NCBI GenBank assembly: GCA_964404445.1
Contig: CAYOJW010000001.1
Location: forward strand, 868,001 to 932,000
Length of the DNA: 64,000 nt
Origin: UBA2336 sp964404445
GTDB lineage: Bacteria; Bacteroidota; Bacteroidia; Cytophagales; Cyclobacteriaceae
Direction of reading: 5' to 3'
A program made the translations under genes and the position numbers. Below, piece after piece: positions 1-8,351 of the stretch. The first letter of the stretch is position 1. The number at the start of each line of letters is the position of its first letter. The notes under the pieces are model-generated. The model was not told the origin of the DNA and made no database searches. It was given only the letters and a program-made list of their open reading frames with translations.

Positions 1-972
1 GACATTAACAGTACAGAACTCGACACCCTTGTGGGAGAAAATTATGCGAAACAATTACGTGCCGATGTTGAACTGGTAGAAGGTGTATATTCTGAATTTA
101 ATGCAGAAGATTACCTGAGTGGTAACGTTGCCCCGGTATTCTTTGGCAGTGCCGTGAACAATTTTGGTGTGCGCGAATTGCTTGATACGTTTATCCGCAT
201 TGCCCCACCGCCCATTCCGCGCGAAACAACACTGCGCGAAGTTGAACCAAACGAGAAAAAATTTACCGGCTTTATTTTTAAGATCCACGCCAATATGGAT
301 CCGAAGCACCGTAACCGCATTGCCTTTTTACGGGTGTGTTCCGGTAAGTTTGAACGGGCAACCAATTACCACCATGTGCGGCAGGAGAAGGGCATTCGCT
401 TCTCTAACGCAACAGCCTTTATGGCACAAGACCGCGAAACGGTAGATGAAGCCTGGCCGGGTGACATCGTGGGTTTATACGATACGGGAAATTTAAAAAT
501 TGGAGATACGCTTACCGAAGGTGAAAAATTGATGTACACAGGCATTCCAAGTTTCTCGCCTGAAATTTTCAAAGAGGTGATCAACATGGATGCCATGAAG
601 AGCAAGCAACTTGAGAAGGGGTTGGTGCAGTTAATGGAAGAAGGCGTAGCGCAGTTGTTCAGTTACGAGTTGGGCAACCGTAAAGTAGTGGGTACCGTAG
701 GCGTGTTACAGTTTGAAGTTATCCAGTTCAGGTTAAAGAACGAGTACGGGGCCTCGGTTGAGTTTGCCAGTCAAAATGTGTACAAAGCGTGCTGGATCAG
801 TAGCAAAGACCCGAAAAAACTCCAGGAGTTTATCGATTCGAAACAGCGTCACATCGCGCGTGATAAAGACGGTAAGCTGGTGTTTATGGCCGAGTCAAAA
901 GGCTGGCTGCAAATGGTACAGGATAACTTCCCGGATATTCAGTTCCACTTTACTTCGGAGTTTAAAGATTAA
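1..972 (+). CDS. prfC: Peptide chain release factor 3, C-terminal part (gene cut by window edge)
   Basis: RF3 is the translational GTPase that recycles RF1/RF2 from the ribosome after peptide release. The reading frame is open from base 1, so the N-terminal GTPase core lies outside the window. The visible 323 residues hold the end of the G domain (GENYAKQL, then FGSAVNNFGV), the beta-barrel domain II (GFIFKIHANMDPKHRNR, GDIVGLYD, IGDTL) and domain III, ending FHFTSEFKD. The order and wording of these blocks fit RF3 better than EF-G or LepA. The rluA-like gene starts 9 bases after the stop, so the two are probably co-transcribed. The assignment is firm; only the 5' end is unknown. Confidence 0.93.
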   Translation, partial: DINSTELDTLVGENYAKQLRADVELVEGVYSEFNAEDYLSGNVAPVFFGSAVNNFGVRELLDTFIRIAPPPIPRETTLREVEPNEKKFTGFIFKIHANMDPKHRNRIAFLRVCSGKFERATNYHHVRQEKGIRFSNATAFMAQDRETVDEAWPGDIVGLYDTGNLKIGDTLTEGEKLMYTGIPSFSPEIFKEVINMDAMKSKQLEKGLVQLMEEGVAQLFSYELGNRKVVGTVGVLQFEVIQFRLKNEYGASVEFASQNVYKACWISSKDPKKLQEFIDSKQRHIARDKDGKLVFMAESKGWLQMVQDNFPDIQFHFTSEFKD

Positions 973-981
973 TCGAACCAA

Positions 982-1677
982 ATGACCGAACAGCGTGCTT
1001 TCTCGGTTATTTACGAAGACAATCATTTGCTGATCGTTAATAAGGCCAATGGCATTTTGGTGCAAGGCGATGAAACAGGCGATAAACCGTTGGTAGAGCT
1101 TTGTAAAGAATATATTAAAGAGAAATACCAAAAGCCCGGAGCCGTTTTTCTGGGTGTTGTACACCGGCTCGATCGCCCGGTGAGCGGGGTAGTGGTATTT
1201 GCCCGCACATCAAAAGCACTCGAACGGATGAATGCCCTGTTCCGCGAAAAAGAAACAACGAAAACATATTGGGCTATTGTGAAAAACAAGCCTCCGAAAG
1301 AAGCGGATACACTTGTTCACTGGTTACAGAAAGACGAGCGTAAAAATAAAACCACCTGGTTCACCAAAGAAACACCGGGCGCATTACGTTCGGAGTTGAG
1401 CTATAAAATATTAGGTACAGCACAAGGGCATTGGCTGTTACAGGTTAATCCGGTTACGGGCAGGTCGCACCAGATACGTGCGCAGTTGGCGTCTATGAAT
1501 TGCCCCATACGAGGCGATGTAAAATATGGCTATAACGAGATAATAAATACCGGTAAAAGTATAAACCTCCATGCGCGTAGCCTGGCGTTTATTCACCCGG
1601 TAAAAAAAGAAGCCGTAAAAATTGAGGCCGAACTTCCGGATGACACTTTCTGGCGGTATTTTTCAGTTTTCGAATAA
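982..1677 (+). CDS. RluA-family pseudouridine synthase
   Basis: This enzyme isomerises uridine to pseudouridine in rRNA or tRNA. The 231-residue protein has the RluA catalytic motif HRLDRPVSG with the nucleophilic Asp at about residue 64, followed by VVVFARTSKAL and the conserved C-terminal block VNPVTGRSHQIRAQLA. No S4 RNA-binding domain precedes the catalytic domain, so it is a short, single-domain member close to the RluC/RluD/TruC group. The exact uridine target cannot be read from sequence. It follows prfC by 9 bases and is followed at once by a small membrane-protein gene. Confidence 0.88.
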   Translation: MTEQRAFSVIYEDNHLLIVNKANGILVQGDETGDKPLVELCKEYIKEKYQKPGAVFLGVVHRLDRPVSGVVVFARTSKALERMNALFREKETTKTYWAIVKNKPPKEADTLVHWLQKDERKNKTTWFTKETPGALRSELSYKILGTAQGHWLLQVNPVTGRSHQIRAQLASMNCPIRGDVKYGYNEIINTGKSINLHARSLAFIHPVKKEAVKIEAELPDDTFWRYFSVFE

Positions 1678-1694
1678 AGTATTAATAGTTGGTA

Positions 1695-2024
1695 ATGAGT
1701 TGGTCTGAAAAGCTAAAACAACGCTGGAACCTTCAAAACACCTGGCAGGTTGTTATTGTATTGATTGTATTTTCCTGTACCGGTTTTACGGTGCTGTTTC
1801 TCAAGCGGCCTTTGTTTGAATATCTGTTTCCCGATGGGGAAAAGCCTTTGTGGGCAAGTATTATTTACTACATCGTGATTTTCCCGGTGTATAATGTATT
1901 CCTGTTATTTTACGGTTTTGTGTTCGGGCAGTTTAAATTTTTCTGGGAGTTTGAGAAACGGTTTTTTAACCGGATTTTCTTCAGAACGAAAAGCCATCGT
2001 AAGAACGGTACCCACCCGGAATAA
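1695..2024 (+). CDS. Small membrane protein, DUF6787-like
   Basis: The predicted protein has 109 residues from the ATG at 1695; a TTG two codons upstream is an alternative start. Two hydrophobic stretches are visible, around residues 18-38 (VVIVLIVFSCTGFTVLF) and 55-80 (ASIIYYIVIFPVYNVFLLFY). A conserved-looking motif FGQFKFFWEFEKRF follows, then a basic tail. The motif recalls small Bacteroidota membrane proteins classed as DUF6787; this is recognition from memory and not a search. Function is unknown. It lies 17 bases after the pseudouridine synthase and probably ends that transcript. Confidence 0.62.
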   Translation: MSWSEKLKQRWNLQNTWQVVIVLIVFSCTGFTVLFLKRPLFEYLFPDGEKPLWASIIYYIVIFPVYNVFLLFYGFVFGQFKFFWEFEKRFFNRIFFRTKSHRKNGTHPE

Positions 2025-2066
2025 AAATCATTACCTTTATGGGAACAACCTAAAAAATAATGATCT

Positions 2067-2306
2067 ATGGAAACAGCACAGTTGAAAGAGCAACTTCATA
2101 AGTACATAGAACAGGCCAATGAACATTCGCTCTATATGATTTATGACATACTCAGAACGGATACAAAGGAAGATGATTGGTGGGATAGCCTGCACCCCGA
2201 ATTACAAGCCTCGATAAACAAAGCCATTGAACAGCTTGAAAGGGGTGAGGGCAGGCCGCATGAAGAAGTAATGAAAGAAATCCGGGAAAAATACCTGGGC
2301 AAATGA
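2067..2306 (+). CDS. Antitoxin of a RelE/ParE-type toxin-antitoxin pair
   Basis: This 79-residue acidic protein has an N-terminal helix (LKEQLHKYIEQAN), a DDWWDSL segment and a C-terminal amphipathic part ending EKYLGK. That is the pattern of the addiction-module antitoxins that precede ParE toxins in Bacteroidota. Its TGA stop overlaps the ATG of the next gene in an ATGA, which implies translational coupling. A near-consensus -7 element, TACCTTTA, lies about 30 bases upstream at 2033. By analogy it should bind and neutralise the toxin and repress the operon. Assignment rests mainly on the adjacent toxin. Confidence 0.72.
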   Translation: METAQLKEQLHKYIEQANEHSLYMIYDILRTDTKEDDWWDSLHPELQASINKAIEQLERGEGRPHEEVMKEIREKYLGK

Positions 2307-2596
2307 GGTATGTGGTAAAATGGTCGCCCGAAGCAGAACACACATACAAAGCCGTACTGGAGTATTTGTTGGAAAAATGGACAGTGCAGGAACTGGACAG
2401 TTTCATTAACCGCACAGATGAAGTAATAAATTTTATTGTTCAAAACCCGCAGCAATATATTTATTCAAAAAGCAAACAAGCCTACCGGGCAGTTTTAACA
2501 AAACAAGTCAGCTTGTATTACAGGCTTAACCAGCACTATATTGAACTATTGCTTTTTTGGGATAACCGCAACAACCCTGCAAACCTAAAGTTGTAA
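2303..2596 (+). CDS. RelE/ParE-family toxin
   Basis: The 97-residue protein has the RelE/ParE fold pattern: an N-terminal beta strand (RYVVKWSPEA), two helices (YKAVLEYLLEKW, LDSFINRTDEVINFI), then a basic beta sheet (YRAVLTKQVSLYYRLNQ, IELLLFWDNR) and the common C-terminal NNPANL. ParE members poison gyrase and RelE members cut mRNA on the ribosome; which applies here cannot be decided. The start overlaps the antitoxin stop. The pair sits between housekeeping genes and is followed by a strong bidirectional terminator. Confidence 0.85.
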   Translation: MRYVVKWSPEAEHTYKAVLEYLLEKWTVQELDSFINRTDEVINFIVQNPQQYIYSKSKQAYRAVLTKQVSLYYRLNQHYIELLLFWDNRNNPANLKL

Positions 2597-2625
2597 CCTA
2601 ATGATGCGTTTCGTATGGAAACAAA

Positions 2626-2660
2626 AAAGGGATGCTGTTCACATCCCTTTCATTTTTTTG
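2626..2660. terminator. Bidirectional intrinsic terminator between the toxin gene and atpC
   Basis: The inverted repeat AAAGGGATG / CATCCCTTT (2626-2634 and 2642-2650) has a 7-base loop. A run of seven T follows on the plus strand and a run of A precedes it, which becomes a U tract for minus-strand transcripts. It lies between convergent genes, as expected for a shared terminator. Confidence 0.85.
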
Positions 2661-2672
2661 TTGGCGGCTGAA

Positions 2673-2918
2673 TTACTTCACGCCATCGGCTAACAAGATC
2701 ACTTTGTTCTTCAGCACCTCTACCACGCCACCGGTAATGGTAACATTTCCGGAAGTGGTTTTTGCCGATTTGTATTCTACCACACCTTCTTTCAGCAAGC
2801 TGATCAGCGGTGCGTGGTTGTCCATCACCTGAAACGAACCATCTTCGCCCGGAAACGTAGCTACGGTTACATCGCCTTCAAAGATTTTTTTTTCGGGTGT
2901 TAATATTTCTAATTGCAT
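2673..2918 (-). CDS. atpC: F1F0 ATP synthase epsilon subunit
   Basis: The epsilon subunit joins the central stalk of F1 and can inhibit ATP hydrolysis. The 81-residue protein begins MQLEILTPEKKIFEGDV and contains FPGEDGSFQVMDNHAPLIS, the hallmark of the epsilon beta-sandwich. It lacks the C-terminal helical hairpin found in the roughly 135-residue proteobacterial proteins, as is usual for short Bacteroidota epsilon subunits. It lies 76 bases downstream of atpD on the same strand. The separate atpD-atpC pair, away from the other atp genes, is a known Bacteroidota layout. Confidence 0.95.
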   Translation of the reverse strand: MQLEILTPEKKIFEGDVTVATFPGEDGSFQVMDNHAPLISLLKEGVVEYKSAKTTSGNVTITGGVVEVLKNKVILLADGVK

Positions 2919-2946
2919 TTTTTCTGATTTGAGATTTAAAATTTTT

Positions 2947-2982
2947 GATTTGTGATTTCTGAACGATCAAAAATCACAAATC
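2947..2982. repeat. Hairpin between atpD and atpC
   Basis: The arms GATTTGTGATTT (2947-2958) and AAATCACAAATC (2971-2982) are perfect complements around a 12-base loop. AT-rich flanks extend the symmetry imperfectly from about 2926 to 2995. The hairpin lies inside the atpD-atpC transcript, where it could tune subunit stoichiometry or be a dispersed intergenic repeat. Confidence 0.7.
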
Positions 2983-2994
2983 TTAAATCTAAAA

Positions 2995-4500
2995 TTATTT
3001 GGCCTCGGCCATCATTTTCTCACCTTTTTCAACTGCCTGAGCCATGTTGCCCACTAAGTTGAAAGCCATTTCGGGCAGGTGATCGTATTCACCGTCCATG
3101 ATTGCGTTGAAGTCGCGGATCGTTTCTTTGATGTCCACCAACACGCCTTTTAAGCCTGTAAATTGTTCGGCTACGTGGAATGGCTGCGATAAGAAACGTT
3201 GCACCCGTCTTGCACGGTGTACCACCTGCTTATCTTCGTCCGACAATTCGTCCATACCAAGAATGGCGATGATGTCTTGTAATTCTTTGTAGCGTTGTAA
3301 GATACCCTTCACACGTTGCGCACAGTTGTAGTGTTCTTCGCCTACAATGTCGGCACGAAGGATGCGTGATGTTGAATCCAACGGATCTACCGCAGGGTAA
3401 ATACCAAGCTCAGAAATTTTACGGCTCAATACCGTTGTGGCATCTAAGTGCGCGAAGGTTGTTGCAGGCGCAGGGTCGGTCAGGTCATCGGCAGGTACGT
3501 AAACGGCCTGTACCGAAGTGATTGAACCATTTTTGGTTGATGTAATACGCTCTTGCATGGCACCCATTTCGGTAGCCAGCGTTGGCTGATACCCTACGGC
3601 TGATGGCATACGGCCTAACAAAGCCGATACTTCAGAACCTGCCTGCGTAAAGCGGAAAATGTTATCGACAAAGAAAAGAATGTCGCGGCCTTTACCTTGT
3701 CCGTCACCATCGCGGAAATACTCAGCAACGGTAAGACCTGACAATGCCACACGGGCACGTGCTCCCGGAGGTTCGTTCATCTGACCGAACACGAAGGTTG
3801 CTTTTGAATCTTTTAATTTATCCAGGTCAACTTTCGACAAATCCCATCCGCCTTCGTGGAGTGATTTCATAAAGTCAGGGCCGTAATCTACAATACCCGC
3901 TTCGATCATCTCACGCAGCAAGTCGTTTCCTTCACGGGTACGTTCGCCCACACCGGCAAATACCGAAAGACCAGAATATGCTTTCGCGATGTTGTTGATC
4001 AATTCCTGAATCAATACGGTTTTTCCTACACCGGCACCACCAAACAACCCGATTTTACCACCTTTTGCATAAGGCTCGATCAAATCGATAACTTTAATAC
4101 CGGTAAACAATACTTCGGTTGAAGTAGAAAGATTTTCGTAAGCCGGGGCTGCACGGTGAATCGGCAATTTTTGCGTGCCCGATGGTTGTTTAATGCCATC
4201 GATGGCCTCGCCAATAACGTTAAACAAACGGCCTTTGATGTCTTCGCCAATCGGCATGGCAATAGGCGCGCCTGTATCGGTCACTTTCATGCCGCGAACC
4301 AATCCTTCGGTTCCGTCCATGGCGATTGTGCGTACGCGATCTTCGCCAAGGTGTTGCTGACATTCCAATACGATTTTGGTGCCGTCAGCTTTTGTTACTT
4401 CTAATGAATCGAGGATGTTGGGGAGCTTTGAACCGGGGGTATCAAACGCTACGTCAACTACGGGTCCGATAACCTGGGTGATCTTGCCAATATTCGCCAT
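2995..4500 (-). CDS. atpD: F1F0 ATP synthase beta subunit
   Basis: This is the catalytic beta subunit of F1, which makes ATP in the cytosolic head. The 501-residue protein has the beta-barrel start (IGKITQVIGPVVDVAF), the Walker A loop GGAGVGKT near residue 158, the catalytic GERTREGNDL, the Walker B region DILFFVDNIFRFTQAGSEVSALLGRMPSAVGYQPTLA split over residues 275-310, and the C-terminal lobe with MDELSDEDK. It is somewhat longer than the E. coli protein (about 460), as in other Bacteroidota. A consensus promoter lies about 80 bases upstream. Confidence 0.98.
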   Translation of the reverse strand: MANIGKITQVIGPVVDVAFDTPGSKLPNILDSLEVTKADGTKIVLECQQHLGEDRVRTIAMDGTEGLVRGMKVTDTGAPIAMPIGEDIKGRLFNVIGEAIDGIKQPSGTQKLPIHRAAPAYENLSTSTEVLFTGIKVIDLIEPYAKGGKIGLFGGAGVGKTVLIQELINNIAKAYSGLSVFAGVGERTREGNDLLREMIEAGIVDYGPDFMKSLHEGGWDLSKVDLDKLKDSKATFVFGQMNEPPGARARVALSGLTVAEYFRDGDGQGKGRDILFFVDNIFRFTQAGSEVSALLGRMPSAVGYQPTLATEMGAMQERITSTKNGSITSVQAVYVPADDLTDPAPATTFAHLDATTVLSRKISELGIYPAVDPLDSTSRILRADIVGEEHYNCAQRVKGILQRYKELQDIIAILGMDELSDEDKQVVHRARRVQRFLSQPFHVAEQFTGLKGVLVDIKETIRDFNAIMDGEYDHLPEMAFNLVGNMAQAVEKGEKMMAEAK

Positions 4501-4581
4501 GTGTGACTGAGATTTATGTGGTTTAATTGTGGTTTTCCTGAGCCTGAATGCCCAATGTTAGAAGGCATTAAAATTCAGGCG

Positions 4582-4611
4582 CAAAAGTAACTTTTATCGC
4601 CCAAAAGGCAA
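4582..4611 (-). promoter_or_regulatory. Predicted housekeeping promoter of atpD-atpC
   Basis: On the minus strand a -33 TTG (complement of 4609-4611) is followed after exactly 19 bases by TACTTTTG (complement of 4582-4589). This matches the Bacteroidota TTG-N19-TAnnTTTG consensus. It predicts a 5' leader of roughly 75 bases before the atpD ATG. Confidence 0.7.
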
Positions 4612-4662
4612 TGCTGTTTGAAATAAGATTTTGGTTGAAATCAGCCCGAAAACACGGGTTTT

Positions 4663-5883
4663 TCACGAAACGGTATTCAGGGCAATCCGAAAGGTAGTTC
4701 CCTGGTTTTCTTCCGATGACTTCACGAAAATTTTGCCGTTGTGGTAAGATTCGATAATTCGTTTGGCTAAGGTAAGCCCCAACCCCCAGCCGCGCTTTTT
4801 GGTGGTGAACCCCGGCCTGAAAACCATCGATATTTTGGAGCGCGGAATACCCTTACCGGTATCAGAAATATCGATAAAAACTTTGCTGTCGCTGCCGCGC
4901 AGTATTTTAATGGCAATGCTGCCGGAGCCGCCAATGGCATCCACGGCATTTTTGCACAGGTTTTCAATAACCCATTCAAATAACGGAGGGTGTATCATCA
5001 CCTGGATATTTTCCGACAGGGTAAACACCTCCATGTTAACTTTTGAAGAAATACGAACTCTCAGATAACTCACTACGTGGTTTACAAGGGCTACAACATT
5101 TTCCTGCCGCAGCACAGGCACCGATCCGATGCTGGAAAAACGCTCGGTTACAACGGTAAGCTTACGGATGTCTTTTTCGAGTTCGTCAACAATACCACGT
5201 TTGGTGAGTTCGGGGTCGTCACGTAATACTTCGATCCACGCCATCAGAGAAGAAAGCGGTGTGCCCAACTGGTGTGCGGTTTCTTTGGCTAACCCTACCC
5301 ATAAACGGTTTTGTTCGGCAGCTTTCGAATAATTAAACGCCAAAAATGAAATGAATCCGAAAACAGCAATTACCAAAAGCTGGATGTACGGGTAAGCGTT
5401 GATTTGCGTGAGCAGGAAAGAGTTTTTGTAATAAATCTCACCATACTTTTCGGTAACCCCTTCGCTGTTTATATATGTTACCTGAATAGGTTCGTACGTG
5501 CTGCGCATGGTGTTTAATTCGCGTTTAAACTGCCGGGCAATGAAAGTCGCTCCACGAGTCGAATCGATGGATACATTTCGCGCATAGAGAATGCTTTCGG
5601 CATTATCAATTAAAATGGTGGGGATAGAGTTGTTTTTACTGATGATCTCTTGCGTAACAAAATTTATGTTAGTGTTGATGTCTTCGTTAATGGTATATTC
5701 AATGGCGCGTGCATACAGTATTACCTGTTCTTTTTCACGTTGCTTTAACTGGCGTACTAATATTTCAGTATAAAAAATTGACGCTGCGCTGATTACAGCC
5801 GACACGGCCAGTACAATCCATTTAATATTGGAGTTGTTGCGGTAGAAATCGATCGTAGAAGCAATGGATTTACGTGTCATCAC
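4663..5883 (-). CDS. Membrane-bound sensor histidine kinase
   Basis: The 406-residue protein has an N-terminal membrane segment (WIVLAVSAVISAASIFYTE, residues 24-42). A periplasmic sensor region of about 130 residues follows, then a second membrane segment (LLVIAVFGFISFLAF). The H box is KETAHQLGTPLSSL near residue 205. The ATPase domain carries the N box ENLCKNAVDAIG, the G1 box DISDTGKGIP and the G2 box GWGLGLTLAKRII. No HAMP or response-regulator domain is present, and no response-regulator gene is adjacent, so the partner is elsewhere. It lies downstream of a terminator and upstream of nothing on its strand until atpD, so it is probably monocistronic. Confidence 0.9.
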   Translation of the reverse strand: MMTRKSIASTIDFYRNNSNIKWIVLAVSAVISAASIFYTEILVRQLKQREKEQVILYARAIEYTINEDINTNINFVTQEIISKNNSIPTILIDNAESILYARNVSIDSTRGATFIARQFKRELNTMRSTYEPIQVTYINSEGVTEKYGEIYYKNSFLLTQINAYPYIQLLVIAVFGFISFLAFNYSKAAEQNRLWVGLAKETAHQLGTPLSSLMAWIEVLRDDPELTKRGIVDELEKDIRKLTVVTERFSSIGSVPVLRQENVVALVNHVVSYLRVRISSKVNMEVFTLSENIQVMIHPPLFEWVIENLCKNAVDAIGGSGSIAIKILRGSDSKVFIDISDTGKGIPRSKISMVFRPGFTTKKRGWGLGLTLAKRIIESYHNGKIFVKSSEENQGTTFRIALNTVS

Positions 5884-5900
5884 GAATGAAAAGTAAATAA

Positions 5901-5928
5901 AAAAACCGGATCGTTAAACCCGGTTTTT
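5901..5928 (-). terminator. Intrinsic terminator downstream of the ABC exporter operon
   Basis: The arms AAAAACCGG (5901-5909) and CCGGTTTTT (5920-5928) form a hairpin just past the stop of the permease gene. On the minus strand the second arm runs into a T-rich stretch. It separates the exporter operon from the kinase gene. Confidence 0.75.
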
Positions 5929-5955
5929 ATTGTAGGTACAAGACAACCTCCTAAC

Positions 5956-7305
5956 TTACTGCTTTGTCATAAACCACTTGGCCAATACTTTATAAGTAAC
6001 TTTTGTGCCTGTCATTAAAATACCCACACGGTAAATGCGGCCGGCAATCCAGGTGGTGAATAAAAACCCGGCCACTAATAACACCATCGACAGGGCAAGC
6101 TCCCATGCCGGAACGCCAAAGGCTATTCGGCCAATCATGGCAACGGGCGATGTAAGGGGAATTATAGACAACCAGAAACTTGCCTGACTGGTGTGATCTT
6201 GTAATACAAAAACAAATAGCCCCAGATACCCGATTAGTAATGGCAATGTTATCGGGAATTGAAATTGCTGGGCATCCTGAATGGAATCAACAGCCGAACC
6301 GACAGCCGCAAACAACGACCCGTATAAAAGATACCCTCCCAGAAAGTAAAAGATAAATACCACCGCAATGGTGCCAAAAGGTATCTGGCTCATGTTGCCT
6401 AAGAGTTTTTGGATGTCTGCATTTTGAGGGGCTTTCTGTTTTTCCTGCGGAACGGCTTCAATTGTATTTGATTGTGATTCTATATTCTTTATAACCTGTT
6501 CGCTCATTTGCTTTTGGGGCATCTCTAAACCGAAAGAGCCCAAAACGCTGGTGAACACAACGGTGCTCAGTACCATCCAGATAATGAATTGCAAAAGCCC
6601 TACGGAGGCAATACCAATAATTTTACCCAGCATTAACTGGAACGGCTTAACGGATGATACGATAACTTCCACAACCTTCGATGTTTTCTCATCAATAACA
6701 CCTTGCATGATTTGAATGCCGTAGATCAGTACGAACATGTAAATCAAAATGCCCAGCACAAAACCAATGGCATAAAATAAACCTGAGTTGCTTTCTTTTT
6801 CCTCGCCCGTTACGGACAGGTTAATCTGTTTCAAATTAACGCTTGTTGTTAAGGCTTTTAAGGTAGCGGCATCGATGTTGTACTTTTCTAATTTCAACTC
6901 ACGGATGCGTTCGGCCATGGTGCGTTCGAGTGTGCTTATTTTTTCAATACTGGGATTGTCTTTGGTGTACAAAACAAATCCTTCAGGCTTGAACACGTCA
7001 AAAGGTGGTATGTAGAGTAGAGCAAAATCAGATGTTTCGTTATAGGCTTTCTTCCCTTGCTCTAACGGCACATCGAGTTTAACAAAATGAAACTTGTCGG
7101 TATCGGTAAAATTGAATTTCCCACTTTCATCAATTACCTGAACGGTATCGGCTTTGGCCGATTCGGATTGTTTCAGCATGATGAAGATCATACCGCCCAT
7201 GATTAACGGAAAAATCAACGGCACCAGAATGGTGGTGAGCAAAAACGATTTCTTTTGTACGCGGTTTAAAAATTCGCGCTGTATAATTAATAATATCTTG
7301 TTCAT
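5956..7305 (-). CDS. ABC-2 type exporter permease, NatB-like
   Basis: The 449-residue protein begins MNKILLIIQREFLNRVQKKSF, typical of NatB-like ABC-2 permeases. It has one N-terminal membrane helix (LLTTILVPLIFPLIMGGMIF), a large extracytoplasmic domain (about residues 45-180) and a cluster of five or six membrane helices, including GFVLGILIYMFVLIYGIQIM followed by GVIDEKTSKVVEVIVSS, a family signature. In B. subtilis NatAB extrudes sodium; the substrate here cannot be inferred. It lies 22 bases after its ATPase gene, so the two form an operon. Confidence 0.87.
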   Translation of the reverse strand: MNKILLIIQREFLNRVQKKSFLLTTILVPLIFPLIMGGMIFIMLKQSESAKADTVQVIDESGKFNFTDTDKFHFVKLDVPLEQGKKAYNETSDFALLYIPPFDVFKPEGFVLYTKDNPSIEKISTLERTMAERIRELKLEKYNIDAATLKALTTSVNLKQINLSVTGEEKESNSGLFYAIGFVLGILIYMFVLIYGIQIMQGVIDEKTSKVVEVIVSSVKPFQLMLGKIIGIASVGLLQFIIWMVLSTVVFTSVLGSFGLEMPQKQMSEQVIKNIESQSNTIEAVPQEKQKAPQNADIQKLLGNMSQIPFGTIAVVFIFYFLGGYLLYGSLFAAVGSAVDSIQDAQQFQFPITLPLLIGYLGLFVFVLQDHTSQASFWLSIIPLTSPVAMIGRIAFGVPAWELALSMVLLVAGFLFTTWIAGRIYRVGILMTGTKVTYKVLAKWFMTKQ

Positions 7306-7327
7306 AACGTATTACGGTTGATGTGTG

Positions 7328-8275
7328 TTAACCTACTTCCTGTAAATGCCTGCGCAGGGCGTCTTCGTCTTCGCCCTTTACCATGCCAATAAAAATATCG
7401 GCCATGCTTGGAAGTTTTTCCTGAAAGCTGCTAAGCTCGGTTTTTTCGATTAGCTCGCGGATAACCTGGTTGGCTTTTATGCCTGTTTGCGCTTTAATGG
7501 TAGAAGCATACAGGTCGCCCTCAACCAGGTTTTGTTTTACCAACTCGTAGCGTGACGGATCAAGTTGAAAGTTGTTGCCGTGGTGCTCAATCAAAAATGT
7601 ATTGCTGCGGAACTGATCTTTCACCTGTTTTTTCGATCCTTCCAGAATTTTTTTCGATTTGTTGATCAGTGCAATGTCATCGCACAAATCCTCTACGGTT
7701 TCCATGCGGTGTGTAGAGAAAATAATGGTAGAGCCGTTATCGCGTAGCGACAAAATCTCTTCGGTAATTAACCGGGCGTTTACCGGATCGAAGCCCGAAA
7801 AGGGTTCATCCAAAATGATGAGCTTAGGCTCGTGCATTACCGTGCTGATGAACTGCACCTTTTGCGCCATCCCTTTGCTGAGGTCTTCTATTTTTTTATC
7901 CCACCAGTCGGTGATCTGAAATTTTTTGAGCCATGCTTTACTTTTTTCGATGGCTTTGCTGCGGTTCATGCCTTTTAGCTGGGCAAGGTACAATAGCTGA
8001 TCGCCCACCTTCAATTTTTTGTACAGGCCGCGCTCTTCGGGTAGGTAGCCGATGGCACCAATATGCTTTTCGCTGAGGCGTTCACCAAAAATGGTGATTT
8101 CACCGGCATCGGCATTGATAATCTGGTTAATGATACGGATCAGGGTTGTTTTACCCGCTCCGTTGGGGCCTAACAATCCGTAAATGCTTTTTTGCGGGAT
8201 GGTGAGGCTTACATCGTCAAGCGCTACATGGTTTGTATAGCGCTTGGTTACATTTTTTGCTGAAAGTGCTTCCAC
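7328..8275 (-). CDS. ABC exporter ATP-binding subunit, NatA-like
   Basis: The 315-residue protein drives the neighbouring permease by ATP hydrolysis. It carries the Walker A loop GPNGAGKTT near residue 36, the Q loop IGYLPEERGLY, the signature LSKGMAQKVQ, Walker B LIILDEPFSGFDP and the switch STHRMETVEDL. The PEERGLY and LSKGMAQK wording, and the C-terminal extension of about 90 residues, fit the NatA (DUF4162-containing) group. Start is the ATG at 8275. Confidence 0.92.
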   Translation of the reverse strand: MEALSAKNVTKRYTNHVALDDVSLTIPQKSIYGLLGPNGAGKTTLIRIINQIINADAGEITIFGERLSEKHIGAIGYLPEERGLYKKLKVGDQLLYLAQLKGMNRSKAIEKSKAWLKKFQITDWWDKKIEDLSKGMAQKVQFISTVMHEPKLIILDEPFSGFDPVNARLITEEILSLRDNGSTIIFSTHRMETVEDLCDDIALINKSKKILEGSKKQVKDQFRSNTFLIEHHGNNFQLDPSRYELVKQNLVEGDLYASTIKAQTGIKANQVIRELIEKTELSSFQEKLPSMADIFIGMVKGEDEDALRRHLQEVG

Positions 8276-8351
8276 TGCTTATGGTTTGATACTGTCAAAT
8301 TAGTATCAAAAGATAAGCAGGAATTACGAAACAACGCAGGTATTAGTAGCC